Positions 11,501 to 24,000 of a DNA stretch of 64,000 nt are shown in pieces (position 1 is the first letter of the stretch; each line of letters starts with the position of its first letter). Source of the stretch: Solea solea (taxonomy: Eukaryota > Chordata > Actinopteri > Pleuronectiformes > Soleidae); assembly GCF_958295425.1 (NCBI RefSeq), contig NC_081143.1, positions 22,129,281 to 22,193,280 of the forward strand. The letters run 5' to 3'. The position numbers and the translations under genes are program-made. The notes beneath the pieces are model-generated. The model was given only the letters and a program-made list of their open reading frames with translations. It made no database searches and was not told the DNA's origin.

Positions 11501-14500
11501 AATCTCCATGAGGACTAAGAGGAAAGCTTAATCCCTAAATGTATTCGTAACCAGTTGTTGCCTAATCCCAACCTTAACCCATCCCCAATTCAAATCTTAG
11601 CCCTAAACTGAACCAATTCCTCGGAAATGAGGTTCGGCCTCATAAGGTCTCTGTGAAGAGGTAACACATAAACGCACACACACACACACAAAGGTATGTG
11701 AGTTTTAACAAGTAGGCTAAAGTATTTTAAGTGTCCTTACATTTACTTATGCCGTTTTGACTCTTTGAGTCATGATGTTTGTTGAAATCTAATGTCGCGT
11801 CTCACCGTCTGAATCTCACAGGAACAGGAATCCTGTCTCCTCTGCCGGAGGAAAACCCGCACTGGTGGAACGCCAACATGGTGTAAGCGCATACATACAT
11901 ACATACTCCTTTACAATGTCATTGTCAGTTTAATCCAATGCCGTGGACACTCGCTCAGTGTCGCCGTGTGTCTCCTGCAGGTTCATCCCGTACTGTTCCA
12001 GTGACGTGTGGAGCGGAGCCTCTGCAAAGACAGATCACAGTATGTATATAAAGACTGATTCATGTGGTCGACGTTTAAGGGAAAAGTTAAAGGGGCAAAG
12101 CAACAGAACAGACACATGTTATTCTTAATCTTGAATTTACTCTGATTTACTAAAGTCGCTTGTTATATTGTACTTTTTAGGTCATTGGTAATTAAAAATC
12201 AATATAAAATGAGTTCAGATTAAGCTCTACAGGACCGTCCACATTATTGCATTAGATATATGTCCTTAAATTTCTCATTAAATCAAGATAAAAATACAAA
12301 ATATTTAAAATAAAAAGACAAAGAGAGAGAGAGAGTAATATTGTCCAGTTAAATGTTATTTAAAGTAGTCAGTCAGGTGTCTTTATAGGGTTTTGGATGG
12401 ATTTGTATCTTTAAAATCATCATGACACAATTGAGTGAATCACCTTATCAGTATGAAGGGAAATTACAATTGTTGGATTATCGACGACAAGGCCACCAGA
12501 TATAAAGTGTTTCACATCGACAGGTGACTACGCGTTCATGGGGTCGCTGATCATCAGGGAGGTGGTGAACGAGCTGCTGACTAAAGGTCTGGACAACGCC
12601 AAGGTTCTTCTTCTCGCAGGAAGCAGGTCAGTCCTGCCATTAAAAACAACTCAACTCCCATAGTTTATTGGCAAAAATGTGTCATCTTTGAGAACAACTT
12701 AAAGGTATTTGTTGGTGAATGTTGACCGCACACTTCTCTTCCCAGTGTGTCGGAGAACCTAAATGTAGCCTTCAGTTAACGTCAAAACTCAAAAGATGAC
12801 TAGTTTGTCCGTCGTGGGCTACTGTAAAAACACCCAGCTGATTTATATGATCATATAAATATAACAGGATCATGTGATTGAACACCTTTAACTTGAACTA
12901 ATTAAGTATAAATAATAATTGTGTCTTCAATTTCTGCCAGATTAAAATAAAGTCACCTAATTTTTACCCTTTGGTTTCTCCAAATTCAACACAAAATGAC
13001 ACTTTTAATGAATACTGCAGTCTTAAATTGATGAAAAAGTCAAAGACAACCCTTTTGCGATGATTAACCGCTGCAAATAATGGGATGCAAAGCCAGTTCC
13101 TGTGCAATCTTATCTTAATACTCTTGTGTTGAATTTGTACATTTTGATAATACACCCCAACTTGAATTGGGGGCTTGAATCATTTTGACGTTGCTGATTG
13201 ACACCGTTCTGTCACTAGCGCCGGCGGCACAGGAGCCCTGCTCAACGTGGACAACGTCGCTGAGCAGCTGGAGTCACAGGGCCACGCGGGGGTGCAGGTG
13301 CGAGGCCTGGCCGACTCCGGATGGTTCCTGGACAACAAGCAGTACAAATTCACCGACTGCCTCGACACCATCAGCTGTGCCCCCACTGAGGCCATAAAGA
13401 GAGGCATCAGGTAAGGTGAAGGTGGTGGTGGTGGACGGCGGTGGAAGAGCAGGAGATCGGGAGGAAGCTCGAGAGAAGCAGTAGTAAAAGATTTGAATGA
13501 TGCTTGTGCAGGTACTGGGGCGGACTGGTGCCTGAAAACTGCAGACAGGCTCATGTCGGAGAGGAGTGGAACTGCTTCTTTGGGTATAAAGTCTACCCCA
13601 CTTTAAAAAGTAAGCAGCAAAACATCCCGAGCTTGTCTTTGAAGCTGAACGACAACCTGCAGACAATTAAGACAAGAGTTTGGTTCATGATGCTGGGTCT
13701 CACCTGCGGGGCTTCCTTCCCCTCTCTCTCTCTCTCTCCCTCTCCTCTTCCAGGCCCAGTGTTTGTGGTGCAGTGGCTGTTTGATGAGGCCCAACTGACG
13801 GTCGACAACGTCCACCTGACGGGACAGCCTGTCCACGAGGGCCAGTGGCGATACATACAGAACCTGGGGCAGGAGCTGAGGGCCACACTCCGCAACGTCC
13901 CGTAAGAGTGACACATCTCTCCCTCTCTGTCTCTGTCTCACACACACAAGATAAGACAAGATAAAATGTACCGCGTTGTGTAATGTGTGGCTCTGTGTTG
14001 TGATTGGCAGGGCCATGTTTGCTCCAGCCTGCTTGTCTCATGAGCTCATAACCAGAAGGTAAGAGAATAAAACTCTCACTATCAATTTGTTGAATCACTC
14101 CACTATTGACTTTATATACAGAGAACTATTATTATAAGCTTTATTCTACCCTTTATTACTCTAAACTTCACATTATGATTAGAATCCAAAAATGTTCAGT
14201 CCCAGATTGCAGACAAATACACCTTAAACAAGAACACTTTAAGGAATTAAAATGGAAAATTCAAAAAAACAGATAGTAAAGTAACACTCTGTTACATTCC
14301 TGTGTGTCCACTCCTGCCTCTGCAGTTACTGGATGGACATTCAGGTGAAAGGCACCTCCCTGCCCAGAGCCCTCCACTGCTGGGACCGCAGCCTCCAGGA
14401 CAGCCTCCACATCAACGGTAGCCGCGGCAACCACAGCCACCTGAAGCACAAGAACCCAGCGGCGAGAGGCTGCCCCCGACATTTGATCGACAGCTGCCCG

Positions 14501-14668
14501 TGGCCTCACTGTAACCCCACCTGCCCGACTGTTCGCGACCAGCTCACGGGGCAGGAGATGAGCGTGATCCAGTTCCTGAAGCACATGGGCTTTGATGTGC
14601 AGAAGATGGCTCAGCAGCAGGGCATGGACCCCAGGAAGCTGCTGGGAATACTCAACAATGGGAACTGA
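7848..14668 (+). CDS. NOTUM: NOTUM, secreted Wnt palmitoleoyl-protein carboxylesterase, complete, 11 coding exons
   Basis: Coding exons: 7848-8221, 9849-9901, 9982-10077, 11822-11882, 11981-12039, 12524-12626, 13219-13410, 13512-13609, 13754-13901, 14011-14058, 14326-14668. They total 1575 bases, 524 residues plus stop (human NOTUM is 496). The protein has a signal peptide (about residues 1-33, core [12 protein letters not shown]), a glutamine run, then the alpha/beta-hydrolase fold. The serine hydrolase motif is LLLAGSSAGGTG, with nucleophile Ser249 encoded across the exon 6/7 junction. Asp356 ([10 protein letters not shown]) and His405 (LSHE) complete the triad in register with human Ser232/Asp340/His389. 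The C-terminal Cys-rich [14 protein letters not shown] segment is present. NOTUM removes the palmitoleate from Wnt outside the cell and so shuts off signalling. The paralogue (1a or 1b) cannot be settled from one locus. Confidence 0.97.
7983..8012 (+). repeat. CAG/CAA repeat coding polyglutamine in NOTUM
   Basis: About nine consecutive glutamine codons, mostly CAG with CAA interruptions, follow the signal peptide and a basic segment ([12 protein letters not shown]). The run lies in the poorly conserved N-terminal extension before the catalytic fold and largely accounts for the extra length relative to human. Confidence 0.9.
8430..8438 (-). promoter_or_regulatory. TCF/LEF consensus site in NOTUM intron 1
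   Basis: The minus strand reads CCTTTGATC, matching the TCF/LEF high-affinity consensus SCTTTGATS. NOTUM is a known direct Wnt/beta-catenin feedback target in other animals. Function here is inferred from motif and position only. Confidence 0.4.
8478..8535. repeat. (GA)n and (CA)n microsatellites in NOTUM intron 1
   Basis: A GA tract (8478-8502) and a CA tract (about 8513-8534) lie almost back to back. Confidence 0.9.
9188..9196 (-). promoter_or_regulatory. Second TCF/LEF consensus site in NOTUM intron 1
   Basis: The minus strand reads CCTTTGATG, again a full match to SCTTTGATS, about 750 bases from the first site in the same 1.6-kb intron. Confidence 0.4.
9236..9840. repeat. GTGTG-flanked repeat copy 3, interrupted by another element
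   Basis: The left part (9236-9350) starts with (CA)n and continues with 'gaggacacaaatgc' and 'cctaaccctaacacc'. Phrases such as 'tggtcctcacaaagacac' resume at about 9720-9840. The intervening 9353-9700 carries a different repeat, starting 'ttaaccctttaacac', also found at 48.59 kb. The break suggests insertion of the second element into the first. Confidence 0.5.
10157..10530. repeat. MITE-like element with 'aaggtccagtgtgtaac' end, in NOTUM intron 3
   Basis: The left end is 'caaggtccagtgtgtaac' and the right end 'catactgtgctttaaac', an imperfect terminal inverted repeat. The same terminal phrase recurs at many places in the window (29.32, 36.37, 40.07, 41.43, 44.73 and 47.54 kb), so this is a multi-copy non-autonomous family. 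Confidence 0.5.
10975..11690. repeat. GTGTG-flanked repeat copy 4, split by the 11.04-11.43 kb MITE
   Basis: The outer parts (10975-11036 and 11427-11690) carry the family phrases in reverse orientation, including 'taaccttaacataacc' and 'cctcggaaatgaggttc', and finish in (CA)n. Confidence 0.55.
11037..11426. mobile_element. hAT-like MITE, 'caggggtgtcaaactca' family, in NOTUM intron 3
   Basis: The left terminus 'caggggtgtcaaactcat' is matched by the inverted right terminus 'cagtttgacacctctg'. Internal 'agcgggccatgttttc' and 'agatgtggcccacgggcc' are hallmarks of this very common vertebrate family. The element has no transposase. It sits inside a GTGTG repeat (10975-11690), whose two halves continue on either side. 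Confidence 0.75.
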
Positions 14669-16075
14669 GCCGGCGCCATATATAGAACGAGAACGATGAA
14701 AACCGCCAGGTTCATTCACACCACAAACAAAAACTGAAAAAGCTGAGACAAATATGATTTTAAAACAACAAACCAGAACGTTTGAGCCATTTAAACACAT
14801 AGATATGCTATTATGGTGTGGCGCAGTGTGTGTGTGTGTGTGTGTGAGTGCGTATAATGTTAATACATACATGCTGTGTTGTATGTATATATACAAAATG
14901 AAGCTAAGATTCATAAAGGTCTAAAAGACAAAAAAAGGTCTTGAGAGAGAGATGGTGGGGAAGCACAGGACTGAAAATCCCACCCATGATTGCTCAGTGG
15001 GGATTTGGTGCCCTCTTCTGTCATCTCCAAGTATCACACTCAGAAATCAACCTCTGGTGCTGCTGTTTCTACCCTCCACCAATTATGCTGCTTTTTTCTC
15101 TTCTCATTTTTGGAATTATAATTTAATGGGTAATATTTACAAATAAAAAGGTACAAAGATTATTACACTAATATTTCCTGTTCTTCAGGCCACTTAGAAA
15201 GTGCTTGTATATTTATTTTTCTACTGAATATACATTGTCTTATAGTCACAGTAGGTCACACAAATTCACTTTTAACTTGCTTACTGTTTGTAATCCCTGT
15301 ATGTTTATAGTGCATGTCATGTTTATAATGTTTTACAGGCTGTTGAGTTTGTAACAAACATGTCCTTGTATCATAGCAGTGCTCACACATGTGTGTACTA
15401 ATAAACACAAACACACCGTGATATGACAAAACATAATTTAATTACAAAAGTATGGTAAAAAAAAAAAACAGTTATCACCCAAAATAAAAGGCATTATTTA
15501 CACGTCTCACACCCACTAAAACCAGAGTTTACCTACAATCCTGCAAACTGATTAAAAAGATATTTATAAAATCAGAAGAAATAAAAACAGTTCACAGTTG
15601 GTATGAAAGTGCTTCTACAAGAGATGACATCAGTTTCATGTGTTCTTTATCCCTCTGTTGATCTGCTTAGTTTAAAAACAACAACAACTGCAAACACAGG
15701 TGTTCATTTCTCATGGTTGCATCTTCTCTCAGTTCCTCTTGTGCAGTCATGTTGTCGTAAATCACGCGTGACATTCTGGCAGCGTCACTGCTTTTTTTTT
15801 TTATATGTACATCTGTGTAGAAGAAGACACCTGTGTGTTGCACCTGGTATCTTCAAGTTGTTTTGCTCTTGCAGTCATTAAAAAAATAATTTTTTAAAAT
15901 GTGTAATCCAACAAAGGGATCATGTAGTACATGATTTTGGTCCTGTGTATTGGTGTTCTTCTATTCCAGTTATGATCCCCACAGGTTTCCTATTTCTCCA
16001 GACCTCATTCAGTGCTGAGAGACTTCCACCACAAGGAGTCACTGACGGTGCTCGTCGGCTGCAGGCAAAGCTGTC
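14669..16075. other. Convergent 3' region between NOTUM and TMC6
   Basis: NOTUM 3' UTR sequence includes a (TG)n tract (14825-14846). A polyadenylation hexamer AATAAA lies at 15142-15147. On the minus strand a candidate ATTAAA for TMC6 is at 15442-15437, so the two transcripts may end about 300 bases apart. I see no other gene here; the 92-codon ORF at 15603 is unsupported. Confidence 0.55.
15142..15147 (+). terminator. NOTUM polyadenylation signal candidate
   Basis: AATAAA, 474 bases after the NOTUM stop codon, is followed by AT-rich sequence. A second AATAAA lies near 15402. Confidence 0.5.
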
Positions 16076-17119
16076 TCAACAAGAAGAGTCCTGAAAGAGA
16101 AAGAGATTTTTTTTAACCTTAAGTAAAAAATAAAACAAAACACACACCTGAGTTTACAGTTTTTGGTGCTTTTCCACTACATGGTCCCAGCGTGACTCGG
16201 CTCATTTTTTTAGTACCTGCTGTGGCGAGGTTCCGAGTGAGCTGAGCCGATACTATGTGTGACATCATCAGACTGCCGGCCAGTGATTGGTCAGAGTGCC
16301 GTCACAGGAAGAGACATGAGCGCGATGTCCGACACGAGAATCAAAGCGGACAATGCTGAACTGTAGATCGGCTAAAAATACTTGAAAAAATCCTGAAAAT
16401 GTGCGTTAACATTTAGCACAGAAATGTCTAAAATCTCAATATTTAACGGAGGAGTCTGGTTTACTTAGCGACACTGTGATCGTGAGGGACGAGTCTGTGC
16501 TCTGGTCATACAGGAAGTACTGAACTAATCTTTTTGATTCTAATGATTCAGTTACACTGAAAACAACTGCTTTACAAGTCACTCGTTTGTGTGCGTCACG
16601 TGTGAAACAAAGTCACGGCAGTTTTCTCCGCCCACGTGGAGGAGGTACTATATTGTAATGGAAAACCATGTAGAGTCAAGCCGAGCCGAGCCAAGGCGGG
16701 ACCATGTAGTGGAAAAACGGCATTTGTCTCATCTTCAAACATCGTCGCAGACTGACCTGACTTGTGAGTCTCCGTGCGGGCGTTCGCTTTTGCTCATGGA
16801 TGGATTGGAGGCGGGTGATGAGGAACTTTTTATCGTCTCCCTCCTGAGCGAGGAGATAAAAGAGGATTTCAATCGGTTTCATAACAATTCTACATTATTC
16901 ATTCCACAAGATTTGAAAAAACACAGTGGTAACTTGTGTCACTGCCGTCTTACATTTTCTATCTGCTCCTGTAGCAAACTGATGATCTTCCTTTGACCAT
17001 CTACCACCTGACTGTGGAAGTAGATGACAATCCTGGTGGAAACAAAAGTCAAAGAGGATCAGAGGTGTGTGCGTGCGTGCCTGAATGAAAAGTGACGTGC
17101 CACAGGTCTCATCTTTCTG

Positions 17120-17211
<92 letters not shown>

Positions 17212-18035
17212 GGGAAGAACTCCGGTTGGTACAGCAACAGAAAATACAGTTTGCTGCAGTGTTGGCACGTGTAGGCCTACTTTGAAACAAAAACACAACT
17301 ATTTGTGTCCTTACTGTGACATCCTGACAAGTCTCATGTTCTGTTTCTTGTTTTATTTTGAAATAATTACCATTGCCTGCTTCCTGTAGAGTTTCCCTCC
17401 TCTGTGATTACCTGCCCCGCCCTGATGTGTTTCACCTGTTTATCGTTATCCGTCCACCTGCGTGTTTCCTGCGGCTGTCGCCTTTTTGTCTTGTCTGTAT
17501 TTAAGATCAGTTACGAGTAGCCTTTTGACCTCTTTCGTATCTTGTGTTGCCTTGTGCTTTTTGGAAACCTGCTTTTGTTCAGGACCAGTAAAAGATGTTT
17601 TTCTGTTCAAACCGAGACTGTTGTCGAGTCGTGCGTTTGCGTCCACATCCATTTGTGAAAAATTGATCAAATAAAAAGTGACCCACTTTGAAATAAATAA
17701 CACAATGTAACTATGTAGTTCATGCTTGAGCGAAACTGCTGGCATAAGTGTGTGAATCCTCATGTGTATGACTTAATTTCAGTGTTGTGAATGGCTCTCC
17801 CTACTTCAAAGTTTGTCTGGTTTTTAAATATCGCATTTGACGTAGACACACAGTAGGATGTGACTACTACATATTTGTAGTAGTCCATTTATTAAAACAC
17901 TTTTATTCCTCATCACTAAATAAGAGTTGTTCACTTTGAAAGACAAACATTTTAATTTTCTTTTGAAGCAACAGGGAGCCACTGCAGAGGAGCTGAAGAG
18001 CCACAGGCTGCAGACCCCTGATCTAGTGTGTAGGT

Positions 18036-18069
<34 letters not shown>

Positions 18070-21000
18070 ACTCACAAGAAGATTGCCGCTCCCACAAAGA
18101 GGAAGAAAGGGTTTTCCACCAGGTAAGCGTGAGCCCTGGCTAAAACGGACAGTTTGGGATTATCTTTTTCCAGTTCTTGCACCCAGAGTTTTCCTGCCTG
18201 GAACATAGTTTTGAGTCCACGGAAAGGACCACACGACGAGGATGGCGTGATACTGAGAACAAAACAAGACAAGTGTCACGCGAGTCAAATCAGTGCGAGA
18301 GTCTTTATGTATTGCAACTCTGCGTAGCAGTAAAGTGGCTTCACTATTCTGAATACAACCACCTACATGGTAGGAACACACTGGTATAGTTGTGTCAGAT
18401 TACGTTCTATTGACATGTTGCCGTGCAAAAGGCTTCGGAAATGACATGAGCATGACAGTTCAGATCAAAAATAAACATTTAAGGATATTCCTGCCTCTGT
18501 GTCAACTGGGACATACCTCCACATGGTGTATGTGACACACACAGAGGCACCGATGAAGGAGGGGAAGCAGAGGAGGGTGATGAAGATGGTGGTCATCTGG
18601 CTGACTCTGTATGGCTTCCTGGGAGACTGGCAGTTCATCATTACACTGCTCTGTAGGGAAACAATTAACAAAAGAAACAAAAGCAGGGTGAAGTTAGAGT
18701 TCACTGCCTCCATCCCAACTGCCAGGAGTGGGAGAAACGAGACAGAAATTATACGATTGTGTTGTCATGGTAGTGTTTAAAATAATAAGAAAAAGAGCAA
18801 AGTATTCCATACTATTCAACCAGCATACACATTACTCAGTGTGTCGTCCACATACTGAGGACAATTTTATGACAACATTAATTAAAGAATAAGAACTAAA
18901 TAACTAACAATCCAAATGTTTTTTTCTTTTGGAAATTTCAGTTTCATTTCAATCAATTTGATCATATTTATACCTTTTTAATGTAGAAGAGCAACAGGAG
19001 TTTGAGAATCTGCACTGCAGGCAGTAGAGGAGTGAAGAGTACACCCAACCTGCAAATCAAAATGCATTGTTAGTACCAAGAGACAGTTTGACCTCACTCA
19101 GCAAGACTGCATGGACACTGTAACAATAAGTGCTGTACCAAGCTAAAGTCTGTCCATAGATGAGGTCAAGGACATTCCTGGCAATGTCAAAAACTGGTTT
19201 CCTCCTCCTCTTCAGCACCTTCTGAGAAAACAACCTGCAGGAAGCAAGGGGAGAAGGAGAGATGATAAGGCTTCTATGTAATAAGAAAACCTTTCAACCT
19301 TAAAGATGCAGTGAGGAACTGTTGATGGTGATTATTATTATTCTGCTTCTGTTTGGTCTCTGTGAACAGAAATTATGTACCATTTGTTTGCCGTGTCCTT
19401 CACTTGAAAACAGGCTCTGTCGAACAATACTATCAGACATGAGAGAGGGAGTATTTGTGTGTATACAGCAGCAGCGCAGGGGTGGGCGGGGACAAAAAAA
19501 AAGGTATCCTGTCAAACTGAACGACTGGGTTTTTTGAGCAGAAGAATTCATTACAAGCGCAACGGTGCAAGAGAAATCATTTCAGCTCACCTCCAAAGAA
19601 GCTCTCCTAACAAGGTGTCCAGGAGAGTGAAGATGAAGTCTATCAGTAAGAAGCGATAAAGCTCTTGGCCAACAAAACTCTCCCAGCACTAAAACATCCA
19701 AACATAGTAAGAATAACAAAGTCAGTCATTAAAAAAAATAAAATAAACACAAACAGTCAAGGTTTGAAAAATATCCCTTCATTCATCTGTGAGGTTAAGT
19801 ATCAGAACATTGTCTCATTAATATTACCATGATGCCGTTAAAGTCGGCAGCCACCCGACCCAGCCAGTGGTAACAGAGGACGCCGAGAATGCTCACTTTT
19901 AACATCAAGTTCCTAGAGAACAAAAAGTGTTAACAACTAAATCCAGCAGCTCTGCGCCTTCTCACACGCAAACCAAAAACTGCGACGTGCAGTTCCTCTG
20001 CTAACCTGCCGATGGCGACGTATGTGCACACAGAAGGCGACTGGTAGTCCTCCATCCAGGCTGCGAGGTTGAACAAGCCGGGCAGCAGCAGGTTGATGAC
20101 TGACACCAGCATGGGCAAAGCCAGCAGACTGGCCTCAATCAGCAAGGGGTTCTGGGCTTTGAGCGGACTCCGAGATCTTTCCTGGAGGTTCTGTGGGAAA
20201 GACAAAGAGACAAAGACAGAAGGATCAGTTTTGAAGCAAGACGATGTTCTCCAGTATTACTGCAGCCTGTTCTCACAATGCCTGGTTAAAAGTTAGTCCT
20301 CAGATCAAGGTTTATTGTAATCACCACTAATTTTTATAGGTTTGTTTATGCAACGACTGTGTATAAATGTATTTGTTTATACAGACTCTGAATAGCTGGA
20401 GAGTACTATAAATTTTGTTGTAGATGTGACAATGACAATAAAGATCTATTCTAATTCTAAGAGTCAGACATTTTCAAGACTTATAATACTGTATCAAGTA
20501 AAGATGGCTTGATAACCCTTTTTTAGTTCAAAGTCCACCTTGTTGTTAATAAGTCATTTGTGCTGATGCATTTAACACCTAACTGTAACCAGCAATTTGA
20601 ATAAAATAATGCTCTAAAACTGTGTGTAAGATATTTACAGCCTTCACTCAATGTCCTGGTCACATGGGGGCAGACATCTGTCATATTTAGGGTTTTAGGG
20701 ATCGTATCACATTTCTTTTCAATATCTGACTGAGTGATCATGGCCAGTGAACCTCAGACTAAATCAAAACATAAAAGCAGAAAGAGACGATCACACTAAA
20801 TCCAATCGGCCATTTGTCTCGGTCCCAAAGAAAGCATCTCACAAAGAGTATGGCGGCCAGAAGCGAGACAAACCCAAAGAATAAATGACACAAAGCGTTT
20901 AACTTTGGACCCCGAGGACCTCCTCCCCACCGGCTCACCTGGTGCATATACTGAGAGAAGAAATAAATGCTCAGCGCACAGGCAGTGGTGCCTGCGATAC

Positions 21001-24000
21001 AGATAGCCCATGCTAAGCTGTAGACCATGACTTTCAACAACTTCTGACACGAAGTGATCATGACGTGTTTGTGGTTCACCTCTGCCAACAGCTCCTGCAG
21101 AGGGAGGAGGAATCAAAGACAGACAGAGAGAAAGAGGTGATCATGTGAAAGTGAGTGAAAGATACGAGGAGAGTTGATGGATATTGTGAGGGAGGGAAAA
21201 CAAGGGTATCAAGGAGAAACGCATTAGCTCATCACATTCCTGAAAACTACGCGACAGAGACAAGAGCAAAGAGAGGGAGGATGTGTGCGTACCTTAAGCT
21301 GTGTGCAGATATTCTCAGACATGAGCTTGACGGACGTTTTTTTGATGACTTTAAAGTCCCAGGAGCAGAAAACCTTCATGGCAAGGATACTGTGAGATTT
21401 GTCGATTCGGAAACTCTGACCAAAGGATTTGGACATGCTGTTGGAATGTCACACATCAATATGCATCAGAATATATACTGTACATGACAGATTTGTGGGG
21501 ATGAAGCAAACGCCTGCACAGTTTGTGTTCAGAGCTGCTCTGTACCTGTACACAAGGATGATGCATGTGATGAAGAAGGCAAATCCTATGGTGAAGAAGT
21601 ATGCCAGCGGCATGTTGTAAGACAGGTGCCTCAACACACACTCCACCGAGGTTCCATTGGACACGGAGAGCTTCTGACCGTCGCCATCGTCTGTGCAGTG
21701 CTGACGCAGTGTGTAGTTACTGTAGTAGCCATAGTACATCACAGTGTCGGAGAAATATCCCTAAAACAGAATGAGATGCACACACATCCTCTCGTTAGAT
21801 AAATTAGGATAAAAAAATAATAATAATTAACAAGCTGAATAGGATTATTAGCAATTTCTTTGAAAAATAAACTGCCTCCACCACACCTTCTCCATCATGG
21901 GAAATACACAGAACTATGATGATACTTATATACATATATGTTTTAATAGTCATTACTACTCAACTCACAGGACACACATGGTCTCCACATCTCTAAAAAC
22001 CTTGAATTATCAGTGCACTATATGTACACCAGAGGTCAATCATCCAAATTTTCCTGTTGGATGATGATAAGTTTCAAACGACGACTGATATTGCAAATCC
22101 CAATTGTCATAAGATGATAATAATTCTTACACACTGGCCCTTTCAACTGAGATGAGCACAGAGTATTGTTCCCGGTAAAGGAAGTGTCATTCTACACAGT
22201 GATGCACAGTTTTGAACGTAATCCTGCAGCTTAAAAATGTTTTGTTATTTTGATCTGAAGGTTATAATACATATTACAATACAATAACATCTGAGGTTTC
22301 ATAGTGTGTGAAAGCTGTGTAACATGTCTCTGCAGCGCACAACTTACTGCTCCGGTGAGGAGCTCCAGGCCAGAGAAGGGGCGTCTCTCATCGGACAGCG
22401 CTGGAGGGTGCACCGCTTGAGGCAGCACCAAGAACGCTCCCGTCACCAGAAACAAGAAGACGTTGAAGAAGAGTAGTGTCTTAAGGAACAGGAAGTATGA
22501 CAGGACTCCCGTGCCAAAACGACCGCTTACTCTCTTGAGCGCCACCTGCCACAGCTGGAGGGAGTGCAGAAAGGACAGCCAGCTGTACCAGCTTTGTCTA
22601 AAGGCCTGGGAGGAGATGAGAAGGACATAGTTTAGTATTAGTCTTATTTTGGAAAAGGAAAAACAATGACATAGAAAATGTCATGGTTTAATGAAGAGCT
22701 CATAAAAGTTCAGTGAGGAAGTTTACTCTGTTGCATGTTTTGATCTTAGTTTCATTCTCATACTTGTTTTCATCTCCTCTCAAGCATGCACTCTATCATC
22801 TCCGAGTGGGCTATTCTCAGAATGTCACTGCCAAGAACTGCGTTTAAGTCATAGTCCAAACAGAGCTGCAACACACCTGCCTCATTAGCCACTTATCTTG
22901 CTGCCCTTGTTTTTAAATATGCTGTCTCTTTCTGCCATAGTTCAGCTCGACTGTCACACACGCAATCAACCCCCCCCCCCCATTGCCACAGAGTCATGCT
23001 TCCTTTATCTGTCTCATTGGGTCACCAACCACAACTACTAGTGTCTGGACTTAGGGTTAGGGGATTTTCCGAGTTGCTGCTCAGAAGACAAAACCCTTTG
23101 TGCTGTAAGAATTTCATTTTCTCTCCTGACTATCCACTGACACCTGTTTAAAGCCTTAGAAAACAACATACTACATAAAACAACATCTTAAAAAGCACAT
23201 TTATTTCCACACCTACAACACTGCACTTAAGAGTCTGCACGGAGCAATACAAATGCATCTCTACTGCCTTTGCCACCTCACAGGAACTTGTGTCACTAAC
23301 CACCACTGTGGTTTTGCATCAAGGGAAGACACGTTTGCAGGACAAATGCATCTCAGCTGGCTAGCAAACCAAAGGCAAAACAAACAAACTTATTAAAAGG
23401 ATAAACTGCACACAATAAGGAAGAACCTCTGAATTTACTTCCTATCTGTTTGATTCCTGCAGAGCTCTCTAGAAATAGAAAACAGAAATAGAATCTAGAT
23501 ACTGAGAGGTTGATGAACTCTACCTTTTGGTGTGAGAATATAATACAGGAAGTAGAAGGCAGATATACATTTCCGACGGTCAACTTACGATTATGATGTA
23601 ATACTTGAGTCGACTGCAACAGGGGATTTGACTTCCTGGATGTGGGCGTTTCACTTTTTTTAATGCTAAACTCCTGTAGACAGAGGAACAACAAGAAGAA
23701 CTTGACAACAAGACTGACAGATAAAAAAAAACAAAAAAACATTAAATCTTGATAAGAATAATAAAACAAACCTGAGCTCACTCTTTTCAGCCATACTGAG
23801 TGGCATTGCTCGCAGCATCCTGATTCTATCACTCACTGAGAGGTTCTGCAGGTTGTTCACCAAATACTGTCTCTTAGTCACTGTAACACACATTGTGTCA
23901 AGCAATGTTACACACTTAAGTGGCTTATAAAGCATTGTCTAAATTGTGGTTCGTCTCACCCTCTGCAGCATCCGTGTCGGCGTTGTCCGTCTCCATGCCG

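Noticed and set aside
13180..14098. Several 107-137 codon minus-strand ORFs
   Set aside because: They are antisense to NOTUM exons 7-9, which are securely identified by homology on the plus strand.
14261..14914. 217-codon minus-strand ORF, longest in the window
   Set aside because: It is the antisense shadow of the last NOTUM exon, whose codon bias and CG content leave the opposite frame open.
16589..16996. 135-codon plus-strand ORF
   Set aside because: It is antisense to two TMC6 exons joined through the MITE; no family resemblance.
17059..17298. Ile-Tyr repeat ORFs on both strands
   Set aside because: Pure translation of the (AT)n microsatellite.
23353..23832. 159-codon minus-strand ORF
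   Set aside because: It reads through two TMC6 exons and their intron in mixed frames; the spliced frame gives CCSRLKYY, as expected for TMC6.
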